64,000 nt of DNA from Acanthosepion esculentum (GCA_964036315.1 OZ038488.1:63719754-63783753), one strand, 5' to 3'; positions 41,990-53,285 are shown, numbered from the stretch's first letter. Translations and numbers: made by a program. The notes: generated by a model from the sequence alone, not told the origin.

Positions 41990-42775
41990 AAAATAATAAT
42001 AATATATTGCTCTACTTTGTATTGAGCACATTTTTTTAAAAGCAAATGCTACGAAGAGCGGAATTTTACTTCATCTGTTCTTTCTCTCATTTGTATATAT
42101 ATATATATATATATGCATTTCCAAATTTACTTCTTAATACTCACCTAATAATGTGTGCATATACACACGCTTGTGTTCACACCACGACAAATGCTTTTAA
42201 GTTGACACATCCAGAATGTCACATACACCCGACATAGAGAAATGCAATAACACTGTTAAAGAGGTATTCTCACTCATACAGAAAAAAATCCGTCGTTAAT
42301 TTCTTTCATTAGTCATACTCTGAATTAGTCTTAATTGGCCAATATTTAAGCTTTGGGAGAAAAACAATCTCTCACTTTTCATATTTAATGAAATTAGCAA
42401 ACGCAACGTAATTCTCGGCTCTGAAACAGATTTAAATTCTAAGTCTTTTTACATATACACTGTAATGGTAAAGAGAACAGGTTTTGCTGCACATTTCCCA
42501 AAGGCGCTAGAAAAAAGCCAGGATTTCGAACGCAACGTACCGTATATACTTGAGTTTTATGATCAGTTTTTTAAGCAATAAATAGGGGTGCGCACTCTAC
42601 ACAGGTAATTCTTTTGAATTTCTTCTTCATGCATTTTCGGTGACAGGTTACATTAAACACAGTTAATTTTTTTCTGAACAGGTTAAAATTCATGCGTTTT
42701 CGGTGATCGTAACCTACCTGGTAGGTCTATATTCTCGCAGTACCTTTGGCTAATCTTCATGTAACGACAAAACGA
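41990..42775. other. No gene; short (TA)n at 42094-42115
   Basis: No assignable coding or repeat sequence besides a short TA run. Confidence 0.5.
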
Positions 42776-42779
42776 TGAA

Positions 42780-43000
42780 AATCAGGCTACGTAGGAACCA
42801 CCTTTTAATTGCTGGTGTTCCCAGGTCCACCCTGACCCCGGCTGGTTGCATCTGTTCGGGTCCCTGCTATGGGCAAATAGTTAAACCCCAAACTGAGGTC
42901 AGAGCACTATGAAAGTGTAAAAATAGGTTTTAATACCAGCAATACATTTTTGTTAAAAAATTATTACGATATGAAGATCTAAATAAATCTATTTTTCTTA
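42780..43000 (+). mobile_element. Family C, 5' part
   Basis: GGAACCACCTTTTAATTGCT, GGTGTTCCCAGGTCCACCCT, GGTCCCTGCTATGGGCAAAT, then the A/T-rich middle. The 3' tail is not recognisable. Confidence 0.7.
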
Positions 43001-43099
43001 ACAAAGTGACTAATAATAACAAAACAAAAGTCACTGAAACAAAGCCATTTCAGTCGACCATTGATGACAATTCCAGAATAACATAACTATAAACAATTT

Positions 43100-43465
43100 T
43101 TTATATGATGGAGAAAGAATTACCTCGAACTATCGCCAGTGAGACACGCTGCAAGAGCCACTCCGTTTCGCAAAGCTCGTTCCTTAATCGAGACGCAATC
43201 GCGCCAATCCTCCGAAGGAACGCCATAGAACGAGGGCCAATAACCCCTGAAGTCTCCACTGCCACAGGATTAAAAAAAATCTATCAGCAAGAGAAGAGTA
43301 TTTAACTATTTTTTTCATCTCTGCGTCTCGAGCGACGGATCCCGGCTCAACCGCGGACCTGATCAAATTACCGGCCGAAAATGTATCCGCACAGGTCGCA
43401 TCCCAAATCAACGACTTACCCATTTTCTTAACTCTGTTCACCGGATAATCAGCATAATGAGCCAC
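43100..43465 (-). pseudogene. Retroelement-associated protein fragment (GKSLIWDATC type)
   Basis: Minus strand: VNRVKKMGKSLIWDATCADT, FSAGNLIRSAVEPGSVARDA, KKIVKYSSL. Then after a frameshift VETSGVIGPRSMAFLRRIGA, RLRNELCETEWLLQRVSLAI, VRGNSFSII. From memory, this G.SL.WDATC.DT ... VETSG..G....F....G ... R.S.A..RGN order occurs often in invertebrate predicted proteins linked to reverse transcriptases. Its role is unknown to me. One frameshift at about 43275. Confidence 0.6.
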
Positions 43466-43730
43466 GTGAAAAAAATACGCAACGGAATTAAATTAAAAAC
43501 AGAACAAGAACAGTACGGTTTCATTAAATGCACTGGAACAAGAAATGTAATATTTATTCTCAGAATGACATCAGGAGTAATACAAATGCAAAAGGAAGTA
43601 TACCTATACTTATATTTTATAGATTATACTTATATTTTATAGATTATGAAAAAAGCGTTTGATAAAGTACGTCGCAAATAACTGTTTGAACTGCTAGGTA
43701 GGCTAAATTAAATATGGGAAGGATATTATA
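43455..43730 (+). mobile_element. LINE reverse transcriptase N-terminal fragment
   Basis: EQEQYGFIKCTGTRNVIFIL, RMTSGVIQMQKEVYLY, then IDYEKAFDKV and RRK*LFELLG. These match RT fingers/palm motifs of the LINE R type (Q.GF..G.GT..AIF.LR and the catalytic F.DY.KAFD.V, first Asp retained). One stop after RRK. It sits convergent with the fragment on the opposite strand. Confidence 0.78.
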
Positions 43731-44744
43731 AGAATCCAGAACTTATATTGAAAGCAAACCACTTGCATAGGTAAAGAGAAGAAGAATGTACTGGAGTGGA
43801 TAAAATAGTAAGTTAAATCTGAAATATTCATGTCTTGTATTTTCCATTAGTCAACATACGTTATCATTATTGCCGGCACACACACTTCATTATATTACTT
43901 AAAAGCTCTCCACAAATCACACAGTTTCACGTACACGCACACAAATTACTCAGATTACAAATTACACACTCTAATGAAAACAGCCCGCCTTTGAAGATAT
44001 TTTCGCAACTGTTGTATGTTATGAGCCATACACGGAATTTCCTTTACTGTCCAGTAGGAGATTAGTGCTAAGCTGTCTCATATCAGCTAATCATAAAAAT
44101 AACCCCCATCCCTATAATATCAGATGCACTACTTCCTGTTTCCAATTGTCATTTGATCAATGCATATTCAGTCATAGCGAGTGGTTGATATTGGATTGTC
44201 GCCAGCACAAAATAGGAAAAAGCAAAAGTGGAAATTGACAAAGTTCCGGTTACGCATGCGCTTTTGCCTTGATTTGGTTTCTGCTGTCCCGAAGCAATTT
44301 TGTACATTTTTATTTTATTTTGCCTGGTTATTAATGTTCCTTTGACATTTTCCCTTATATTACTTTGTCTTTTTTTCGTTCATTTTTTAATTTTTTCTTT
44401 AACCTCCATTCATTTTACACGGCTTTACTTCTTTTTTTAATTTTGCATTACTTCTTTTCTTTTGTACATATTTCTTTCATTCAGCATGCATAAATCTCTC
44501 CTTTTCTATTTCTCTTTACCTACACACACACAAGCACACACACATACATATATATGTATTTATATATATAAAGAGAGAAGGGATAGGGATTTCAAATTAA
44601 TGTTTTATAATTAGCAATTAAATATGTTCTGTAATATAAGATCATTTATAATGGATAAAACAGGAAAATATAATTACTGCATTTTCTTAAGTTTTTGCCT
44701 CATCAAAAATTTACATTAACCTTAAGTACTTGAGGTAATTATAT
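43731..44744. other. No gene recognised
   Basis: About 1 kb of AT-rich sequence. No motif assigned. Confidence 0.5.
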
Positions 44745-44745
44745 G

Positions 44746-44816
<71 letters not shown>

Positions 44817-44849
44817 TATATATATATAAAGTTATATACATATATATAA

Positions 44850-44900
<51 letters not shown>
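44745..44900. repeat. (TA)n microsatellite with AAGTTATA interruptions
   Basis: Long TA tract interrupted at about 44813-44850 by AAAGTTATATATA and AAATT units. Confidence 0.95.
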
Positions 44901-44902
<2 letters not shown>

Positions 44903-45005
44903 ATAAAGAACAAATAAGAAACGTTTATCAATATAACATGTTTCACGCTTATAATAAAAATGAAACATGTTAGATTGATAAACGTCCCTTATTTGTTTCT
45001 TATCT
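44901..45005. repeat. Foldback with 45-bp arms
   Basis: Arms 44901-44945 and 44961-45005 (AGATAAAGAACAAATAAGAA, ACGTTTATCA, ACATGTTTCA and complement), with a 15-bp spacer. It is preceded by (TA)n and followed by (GT)n. Confidence 0.92.
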
Positions 45006-45029
45006 GATCATCCTACCGGATTCTGATCC

Positions 45030-45031
<2 letters not shown>

Positions 45032-45094
<63 letters not shown>

Positions 45095-45120
45095 TGCGTG
45101 TGTGTGTGTGTGTGTGTGTC
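45032..45120. repeat. (GT)n/(GC)n microsatellite
   Basis: GT tract with a CGTG block near 45077-45100. Confidence 0.95.
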
Positions 45121-45234
45121 GTTTAGATTATATACCGAAAAAGAAATTTTAATTACCAGTTTCGTTCGTAAACATGTGTAGTCGCACCAATGTGACATAT
45201 TTTGTCCGATGAACTTTGACTGACTGATTGAGTG

Positions 45235-45595
45235 AGTGATTCATTTTTACGGCTTATCAACCACTTGTAGGTTATTTAAAGCCAGAAAATACTTTTAGAT
45301 TGTAAGATTTCTTCTTTTGTTTTAGATAATAATGATTTAGTGATATATGTCTTGCTAATTAAGTGGCGAGGAGAAGAACTGAAATCATACTTTTCCTCGG
45401 GGTATTTGCGTGTAAGTGTATATTAAAAACCCAACGGGAAGTGGAAATCGGCACTGCGATTACCAATTCTGAGTCATTATCCATTACAAAAAGCGTACAT
45501 CCACGCTTATAACGCCTGGTATTCCCAAGCGGTCACCCATCTAGATACTAACCTGTCTCGACGTTGCTTAATTTCGGTGCTCGTGCAGGAATGTG
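45235..45595 (-). mobile_element. Composite 5S-tRNA SINE, near full length
   Basis: Minus strand: 5S head GAGCACCGAAATTAAGCAAC, GTCGAGACAGGTTAGTATCT, GGTGACCGCTTGGGAATACC, then tRNA-like TGTAATGGATAATGACTCAG. Next the body (ACACGCAAATACC) and the tail, inverted at 45248-45290 (ACGGCTTATCAACCACTTGT). Confidence 0.88.
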
Positions 45596-45799
45596 TGTTT
45601 CAATGTGAAAGTTTCCAGCAAATTTTGACAGAATCTGTTATCTATTTACAATGTCTTTGAATTGATTTCCCCCCCACCCGCGAAAAAAAGATTACGGGAC
45701 ATCTATCAAAAAGAATGTTTTATTAAAAAATTGTTTTGCACGCAATATCTTTTCATAGTCGCCCATCTTGTCATGAAGTGATTTTTATCAAGGACATCT
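45596..45799. other. No gene seen
   Basis: Spacer with a C-rich run at 45670-45680. Confidence 0.5.
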
Positions 45800-46280
45800 G
45801 GCTGACTATTACTACTCAGTCCTGCTGGAGTTGCATTCTTGTAGACTTACACGGAAACTAAGCCTAGCATTGTTAATCAACACCATTTGCATACCAGGTT
45901 CCTTAAGACGATCAGGGACCTCCATAACTTCCTGCACCATGTCGCTGTTAGCAACTTTTGACTATTAATCATCGCTCTTTGTCCCTGCTTTTCACACAAA
46001 CTCATTAGGTTAGTTTTGCTCATCGTTTCTATCTAGTCGTCCTACCTTTAACACATCCTGTGAGTATTACATTTTCCAAACCTTCCTATGTGTCCTAGAA
46101 ATGTCAAATCTTTCTTTCTGATTTTAAGTGAGAGTGTCTTTTTAGTCCCAATTTTCTTCAGAAACCTCATTGTTGTTCACATGTCCTATCCATGTTATTC
46201 TCAGTATCCATCAGCAGAGCCACATCTCTGTCGCTTGGAGTTTCCTCTTAATCTGTAAGGAAATTATCCAGGATTATCCG
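45800..46280 (-). mobile_element. LINE R C-terminal relic
   Basis: Minus strand: LDNFLTD, ALLMDTENNMDRTCEQQ, LGLKRHSHLKSE, GLENVILTGCVKG. These align with the NLL, MWFYRRMLRISW, KMKTK.TLLNI and LENLILTG blocks elsewhere, with frameshifts. Confidence 0.65.
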
Positions 46281-46394
46281 TGCGAGGGAGAGAGATATAT
46301 AAGATTCCTATTTTATTGCAAAAGCTCGGGCCTGATTTTTATTGTTAATGTAAATTACCGCAATCTGATACTGACGTTTGTTTTCGTGCCTTTT

Positions 46395-47885
46395 TCTGGT
46401 GCGTTCTAGACGGAAAACGTTCATCGTTCAGTTGCATATTAGAGTTTGTGGAATGTTGATGTCTTATTTACAAATGGATGCCTTCGAGATGGAGGATGAA
46501 GCGTTACACCTTCGCCATATTATGCTCCATGAAATTTGGAAAAGAGTAAGCGTAGGAACTGTTCAGAGGGTTTATTTGAACTGTGCTACAGTTGATCGGA
46601 TAGCCAAAAAAGTGGTTTGGTTGATTTCATCAGTGTGGTTTGGTTTGGTTTATTTCATTTAACGGCATATCAACCTAAGTGGGTTATTTAATGCCGACAA
46701 CTTTTTTAGGATAGATTCGTATGAATAGAATATGTATTCTTTAGTTTAGATTGCTTTGATTTATTTTGTTTTACGGCATATCAACCTCAGTGGGTTATTT
46801 AATGCCGACAACATTTTAGGATAGATTCGTATGAATAGAATATGTATTCTTTAGTTTAGATTGGTTTGGTTTATTTTGTTTAACGGCATATCAACCTCAA
46901 TGGGTTATTTAATGCCGACAACTTTTTTAGGATAGATTCGTATGAATAGAATATGTATTCTTTAGTTTAGATTGGTTTGGTTTATTTTGTTTTACGGCAT
47001 ATCAACCTCAATGGGTTATTTAATGCCGACAAAAAATTTCATTGATGGTAATATTTTGTTTTGTCAAAAATCTGTTTCTGGTAATATACCTCCTTCAAAA
47101 TTCTATTGCTGGTAATAATTTTTTTCAAAAATGAATTGCTGGTAATAGTTAACTATTTGCCCATAACTGGGATCTTAACAGGTGCTACCACCCCGAGTCA
47201 GGGTGGACCTGGGAACACCAGCAATTAAGAGGTGGTTCTACGCTCCTCAAAACCTCCTAATCAGAGGCCTTGCTGCTGGACATAGTTTAACGTCTTACCC
47301 AGGACGCAGATATAGTTTAACGTCTTACCCAGGACGATTCATTAGTGTGATTTTAATTTAAAAGATCAACCACGCTCCGGGCGATCTTCGGACGTCGATG
47401 AAGACGCTCTGCTTTGCCATTGGGGAAACCGAATATTTCGACGGAAGAGACTGCTAAGAGTTTGAAAATCGATATCCCAGTTGCCTCTCGCCATTTGAAG
47501 AGACTTGAGTTAAAAAAAAAAAAACGGCCGATTTTGGCAAACCGAAATAGGTGTCATTTTCCAGCACGACAACGCCAGACGGCATATTGTAAAACAGACC
47601 TTGCAGAAGCTTTAATAGTTGAAATGGGACACCCACCAGCAACCGCAGTATTTTCCTGACTTCGGCTTATCATTTGTTCCTGTCTGTGAAGAACAATTTA
47701 AATGACAAAAATATGACTGTAAAGTCAGTCGAAAAACTACCTTCTTCCAACAACACATCTTCTTAAAACAGAAAACATAAAGTTTCTACGAAAATGGTAT
47801 CAACAAATTTATATAACAATCGGAGACAGTTGTTTAAATTTGTTAAAAGCAATGGAGATTTTTTGTGAGTATGTAAAATTTTGTT
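46395..47885 (+). pseudogene. Mariner transposase relic, interrupted by family C and internally deleted
   Basis: N-terminal HTH region: EALHLRHIMLHEIW, RVSVGTVQRVYLNCATVDRI and AKK, then WFG. The sequence is broken at 46638-47335 by a family C copy and resumes CDFNLKDQPRSGRSSDVDED. After a one-base shift it reads KPNISTEETAKSLKIDIPVA and SRHLKRLEL. A deletion removes the first catalytic D, and coding relics resume at VIFQHDNARRHIVKQTLQKL and PDFGLSFVPVCEEQF. It ends with a decayed NGDYF-like C terminus. Dead by several independent lesions. Confidence 0.85.
46638..47335 (-). mobile_element. Family C inserted in mariner, with expanded tail
   Basis: Family C in inverse orientation. Its 3' tail segment occurs four times at about 110-bp spacing (starts near 46640, 46751, 46861, 46972; GGCATATCAACCTCARTGGG, TTATTTAATGCCGACAAC). 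Then come the A/T middle and the 5' body (GGTGCTACCACCCCGAGTCA, CAGCAATTAAGAGGTGG). GATTTCATCAGTGTG (46623-46637) and GATTCATTAGTGTG (47336-47349) are the likely target-site duplication. Confidence 0.88.
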
Positions 47886-48369
47886 ATTAATTTTCTAATC
47901 AGGGACGAATTATTGCAGTGATCTAATATTTTGATTAGTTTTCAAACTTTCTCTACTCTGTTTTTAATACTATCCTGGTAGATTGCTGTATATGCTAGAT
48001 TCTGATGTCTCCAAATCGAAGCGCACATCACTGGCTACATCTTTTGCCAAAAACCACTATCTTCTTAAACTAAATCATTAGAGCTTTGTTTCTTGGCTTT
48101 CGTTTGCTATCTTCTCTAGAAGATTTTGTATCTCCCCATGCCCCAGAATTAGTCCAGTGTGATTCGCGTATCTTTTATAGTTAAGATTATATCCGCTGAT
48201 AGTAAATCCTGTTATAATTTCTCTTACCGTATTGATGAAAAATATCTGGCGATAAAACGCATCCTTGTCTTATTCCTCGTTCTATTTTACTGTATATGTT
48301 TCCTATCCACATGCAGGCGGTTTTTCCAGGTTAATGTGTATTAGTCTATCTTTCCCGTATAAGTCGAGC
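47886..48369. other. No gene seen
   Basis: No assignable sequence. Confidence 0.45.
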
Positions 48370-48668
48370 TGTTTAAAGAGATGGAAAACTAAAAAGGCTC
48401 TTATACTTAACATCAGAAAGAGACGGTTGAAATTCCTAGGATACATAATGAAAAAAGAGAGTTTGGAAAATTTAGTACTCATAGGACTGATTGAAGGCAA
48501 GTTGAAAACAACGCATAACCTTAGCGAACTTGAGTAAATGGACGGCGAAGCAAAATTTAGGAGAGATAACAAAAAGACAATATTAAGAGCTGCAAAGGAC
48601 AGAAAATTGCGATATCCTTGATCTTAACGTCCTGAAGAGACACGGCACATATAGGACGAAGAAAAGTC
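48370..48668 (+). mobile_element. LINE R 3' end
   Basis: ALILNIRKRRLKFLGYIMKK, ESLENLVLIGLIEGKLK, MDGEAKFRRDNKKTILRAAK, then 3' TTAACGTCCTGAAGAGACAC and GGCACATATAGG. Confidence 0.8.
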
Positions 48669-48726
48669 ATACGTTATTAAATGTTTTTGTGTAATCTACG
48701 AAACATAGGTATTTTTTTCTTTCGTG

Positions 48727-48935
48727 TGTATTGCTCGCTCTGACAGCTTTTGATCATGAAGACAGCATTTTTTGTTTTAGTGTCTTCTGTTAACCATGTT
48801 TCACCGTAGTCTTTGAATATAGAATCCAGTGCAGTACGTAATGTGTTCAATGGAACAACGCCAATACTAGTAGCAGCTGTTCAGTAATTCTTCAGGTCTT
48901 CAATATCAGAGGTTGGAAGTGATTATTCGGAGAAA
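48727..48935 (-). pseudogene. Unidentified coding-like fragment
   Basis: On the minus strand a single frame runs about 65 codons with one stop: DIEDLKNY*TAAT, SIGVVPLNTLRTALDSIFKD, YGETWLTEDTKTKNAVFMIK, SCQSEQYTR. Composition is protein-like, unlike the surrounding DNA. I do not recognise the family. It could be an exon relic of a host gene or part of a transposon protein. Confidence 0.3.
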
Positions 48936-50105
48936 AAACAAAATGGCTGCCTTTATACACGTCGGATTGAATATTTTAAGCTTTCTGATTGGTTAAACTT
49001 CTAGTGGTCAACTATAAAATGAGTCCGCTCATTTTGGTTGGCTCACTAGTACATAAAGCTACCCAAAAAACTCTAACATCTTCAAACAAGCCGCATTGTT
49101 CTTGCACTATTATTGATCATATTCTACTAGGAATTCGCTTCATTTGAATTATGGTTCATTAACAGAAGGTCCAATAGAGTTCACGTCTATTTGCTCTATG
49201 CAATCTTAGTAAATAGCAACACCATATCAACAGGCTTTCGTTTTTCACTTAGAATCATTCGCGAAATCCAAAGAAAAACTTAATAATGAAACAGTCCAGA
49301 TTTGCATATCAACGTTCTAGAATCATTTTAATTGATTTCCAACAAGAAACCCTCGCGAAATCCCACCTAATTTTAAACTGGCGGAAGAAATTTCGGAACA
49401 TTTGTTGTTTGTCTCTTAAGTCTTCCAAATCTTTACCAATTCTCCAACTCAAGCCCTACTTCGGACAGGTCGAAGAGGACGTTGTAACCCGCTTTTTTTT
49501 AAACGAATTTATATGTAAATCTGTGAAATCCATTTTTTGGCGAAAAGAATCTACCTTTCCCAATCAAAATGCGGTTTTCAGGTGCAATATTCCATTTCTT
49601 CACCAATATGTCGACACTCAAACTCCGCAAAACAACATAAAAAAACACAGATACCTTTTGAGTGCATTTTGAGTTGAAATCCGAGAAGATTATGTACATA
49701 ATTTTCGGAACCGTTAGATTCTATCGAGTATGCTAAGTGTAAGCGATGAGGTTGTAGATATTCCGATAAAATTTTCAAAATATTTAGCCAACTTTTGACA
49801 AAGAAATACTCATACCACAAATCTTGTGTAACCAAAAAAATAAAAGATTCAATTACTTTTTCGACACGGTGCTTATTTGGTAGGACACTAATTATTTTTC
49901 AAATGATTTTCTCCGCAGCGCAATTATTTTATTGGAAGTGTATTAAACATATAAGAATTCATAACAGAATATTTATTGAAACCGAGCAGACGCTTATTTT
50001 GGAAGTTGAGAAACTCCCAGGGGCATGACTTCTGGAGAGCACTTGCATTTATTATTTTAATTTTTTGCAAAAAAGCTACATCTGTGTTTAAGCTTTAGAC
50101 GGTGA
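48936..50105. other. No gene accepted
   Basis: Contains a 128-codon frame (49286-49672) starting MKQSRFAYQRSRIILIDFQQ. It has no recognisable domain and no supporting signals, so it is left uncalled. Confidence 0.4.
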
Positions 50106-50313
<208 letters not shown>

Positions 50314-50434
50314 AAGCAGATTATAGACATAAATAAACTTAGGTGGATAGATAAATGGGAAAAGAAAGATATAAAGAAAGGGAAGATAGATTGATAAGAG
50401 AGACAGAGACAGACTGGTGAGAAAAGAATGCGAT

Positions 50435-50442
50435 AAGTAAAG

Positions 50443-50508
<66 letters not shown>

Positions 50509-50518
50509 GAAAAGAATG

Positions 50519-50550
<32 letters not shown>

Positions 50551-50580
50551 GGATAGATAGATAGATAGGAAAAGAATGAA

Positions 50581-50640
<60 letters not shown>

Positions 50641-50682
50641 GAAAAGAATGAGATAGATAGATAGATAGATAGGAAAAGAATG

Positions 50683-50728
<46 letters not shown>

Positions 50729-50740
50729 GAAAAGAATGAA

Positions 50741-50772
<32 letters not shown>

Positions 50773-50784
50773 GAAAAGAATGAA

Positions 50785-50842
<58 letters not shown>
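50435..50842. repeat. (GATA)n with repeated GGAAAAGAATGARA spacers
   Basis: Seven GATA blocks of varied length are each separated by the same 14-bp spacer (AGGAAAAGAATGARATAG). GATA stretches are 16 to 60 bp long. Confidence 0.97.
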
Positions 50843-51295
50843 CAGAAGGAAATGTGCTGTATTAGCTATAAAACAGGAAAAGGCAATAAATTGTCGCTTA
50901 TAATTACATCAGTTTGTGCCAATTTCCCTAAGGTCAGACATCTAAACGATATGAAAAACAAAACAATTATAAAAACAATATTTGCTTCACTTTCTACACC
51001 AGGGTCACGTACCCTGAACTAAAATAGATAAGTCTCAACGAAAACAACTGATAAATATTACAATTAGAGGACTGTCCGAGGCCATTACTTAATATGTCAA
51101 AGCTTGATGCCATTGTAACAATCAATAAATCTTGATAGCGCTAATAATAGATTGTGCGTAAATTTATGGAATTGCTACAGAAAAGATATTTTCTTGAAAA
51201 AAGGGGAGGCGTATTTGCGTTTTCTACTTAGTATGAAACAAGACCTTTCCTGGAAATGTTATTCAGAACAGAATCTCAGAATTGGTTATTACAAG
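50843..51295. other. No gene seen
   Basis: No assignable sequence. Confidence 0.5.
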
Positions 51296-51299
51296 AGTT

Positions 51300-51965
51300 T
51301 ATGAAATGATATGTGAAACGAAGAACTAGACTGTTATTTAATATCTGCATTTCTATATTATATCTTTTGATGCCGTGCAAGACATTTTTTTCTCGTCAGA
51401 ATCTATCTTACGCATTCACAAATCTACCATTCGTCCATACATTGAATATTGCTGTCACATCTGGTCTGGTGTTGCTGCTATGTATTGAAAGATTCTTGAT
51501 AAGCTCAAAAGAAGAATCTGCAATTTTATCGGTCCTGATCTGGCATCTTGTCCTCAGTCACTTTTTATCCGCCGTAATGTAGCTTCCCTGTGCCTTTTCT
51601 ATTAATATATTCATAGTAATTGTTCTGATGAACTTTCATCTTTGTTACCACTTTTGTGACTTTGAACGCAATACTAGATTGGAGGCTAGGTCTCATCATT
51701 TTACAGATGAAATGTAACCGTAAGTTCTATGCTAACAGTTTCTTCTCTCGCTTATGGAACTCTCTGTCGGCTTCTTGTTTTACAGTTAACTTTGATCTTC
51801 AAAAATGTAAATGCAATGTTAATCTTTGTCTTTTGTCTTTCTAATTCCTGTTCTTTATAATATTTTTTACTTTTTTCTCATAATCTTTCACATTCAATAC
51901 TCACCTTGCATCTTGGTGGCATTATTGCCTTGCTTGGGGTCAAATGATTAAATCTTTTTTTTTTT
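51300..51965 (+). mobile_element. CR1/L2-like LINE 3' end, second lineage
   Basis: In shifting frames: FFSRQNLSYAFTNLPFVHT, LLSHLVWCCCYVLK, LQFYRS and KCNRKFYANSFFSRLWNSLS, ASCF, NFDLQKCKCNVN. This is the same C-terminal scheme as LINE F (Y...C..IW.G, F.SFFP.....WN.LP...F....L..FK..V), but from a diverged family. The 3' untranslated end has ACCTTGCATCTTGGTGGCAT and TGCTTGGGGTCAAATGATTA. Confidence 0.72.
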
Positions 51966-51987
51966 TAGTTCAGTTAGTATATATTTA

Positions 51988-52036
51988 ATTCTATGTCTGT
52001 CCCTGCAGGACGTTGGCGATCATGAGTCTCCACATA
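51988..52036 (-). mobile_element. LINE R 3' end fragment
   Basis: Minus strand: ACTCATGATCGCCAACGTCC, TGCAGGGACAGACATAGAA. Confidence 0.6.
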
Positions 52037-52305
52037 CACATTTTCTTTATTATCAGTGAATTGCAATTTAAAAAAATAATTATAAATTTTGGGAGCCCTT
52101 TACATTCCAACTGTAAAGTCTTTAAGGGAATACATTATAAGTAAAAAGAAACTGTTTCCATCTTGACGCTTATGTGTTAAAACACCCTTAAACCATAGCC
52201 ATTTTGTTACGTGACGCTAAAATATTTTTTCATGACCGTAACACGTAAACACGCGTTAAAAAGAGAAACATTATACTTATTATTTCTCCACTTTCTATTT
52301 ACTTT
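52037..52305. other. No gene seen
   Basis: No assignable sequence. Confidence 0.5.
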
Positions 52306-52309
52306 CTTT

Positions 52310-52565
52310 GAAAGAGCCGAGTTCGAATTCCAATCATGTTCGTTATATTCACTAACGCACAAATAACCTTTGGAAAGGTATAAATCAATATCCACCTCCA
52401 GCTATGGGTTAAACAGAAGAAATTGGAAAAATCATTGCTATTCTCAAAAGATTGTTAGTGTAATATTCACTTAAAAAAAGAATTATTTTTACAATCCAAA
52501 ATATGTTCGTGCTTTAAATAACCCACAAGGAATTGATAACCTGTAATCAATCTTTACTTGAAAAC
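52310..52565 (+). mobile_element. SINE B 3' part with tail
   Basis: GAGCCGAGTTCGAATTCCAA (B box), TCACTAACGCACAAATAACC, CTTTGGAAAGGTATAAATCA, then the long body and the tail GCTTTAAATAACCCACAAGG, AATTGATAACCTGTAA. The 5S head and A box are missing. Confidence 0.8.
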
Positions 52566-52589
52566 AACTAAAAATAGCCAAAAGGTCTC

Positions 52590-53285
52590 GGAACATTATA
52601 CACAATTTCGGCAAATTCCTTTACAAGTTTCCACTTGACATTATTCGATACCAGAAGAAAGTTACCGAACGAGTGTTTGTAAAGTAAATACGTATTTCAC
52701 CGCTAGAAAGAGACAATCATGCAATGGAAGCACCCCATCCATACCTGCTGCAAAAAAGTCCAAGGTCGTTTTATCTGCAGGGAAGATGATGGCCTCAGTT
52801 TTGGTGGATGCAAAAGGCATTGTCGTTTATTGACTATGTTCAAAAGGACCATAGCATCAATGGATAGTACTGTACCAACTTGCTGAGACAGCTACAAACA
52901 CCCAGAAAAAAAACTGACGAAAGGGGTCTTTTCATCAGGACAATTCTCCAGGACACAAGGATTTTGGTTACAAGGGCTCCTGTACGTGACTGTGGTTTTG
53001 AACTGGTTGATTTTGCTTCCTCTTTTCTAGATTTGATCCCATCTGATTGTCATCGGTTCCCCAGCATGAAAAAATACTTGGCTGGGAACCAGTATCTCAG
53101 TGATGATGACCTCATATCTGCTGCTGTTGACATTTTGTGACCAACAGGAAGAAAGATTCTTCACCAATTAGATCCAAGAACTGCAACACCAATGAAAAAA
53201 TTGTGTGGACACCAAGAGGGACTATGCTGAAAAATAAACTACATTTGGTCACATTCCGTGAGAGTATCTTAGTCAGTCTCTGAAC
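52590..53285 (+). pseudogene. SETMAR-type mariner transposase relic
   Basis: From about 52705: VVLSAGKMMASVFWDAKGI-like reading (KVVLSAGKMMAS, DAKGIVFIDYVQK), INGQYY-like NG.YYTNLLRQL, then GSFHQDNSPGHKD (second catalytic D in HQDNSPGH, in an alternative frame). Next come VRDCGFELVD, LDLIPSDCHRFPSMKKYLAG (third acidic region: IPSDCH where SPDLAPSDYHLF is usual), NQYLSDDDLISAAVD and a decayed C terminus. At least two frameshifts and stops. The N-terminal DNA-binding part is absent. Confidence 0.85.

Noticed and set aside
49286..49672. 128-codon open frame
   Set aside because: No recognisable domain, no repeats, no neighbouring exon signals; length is possible by chance.
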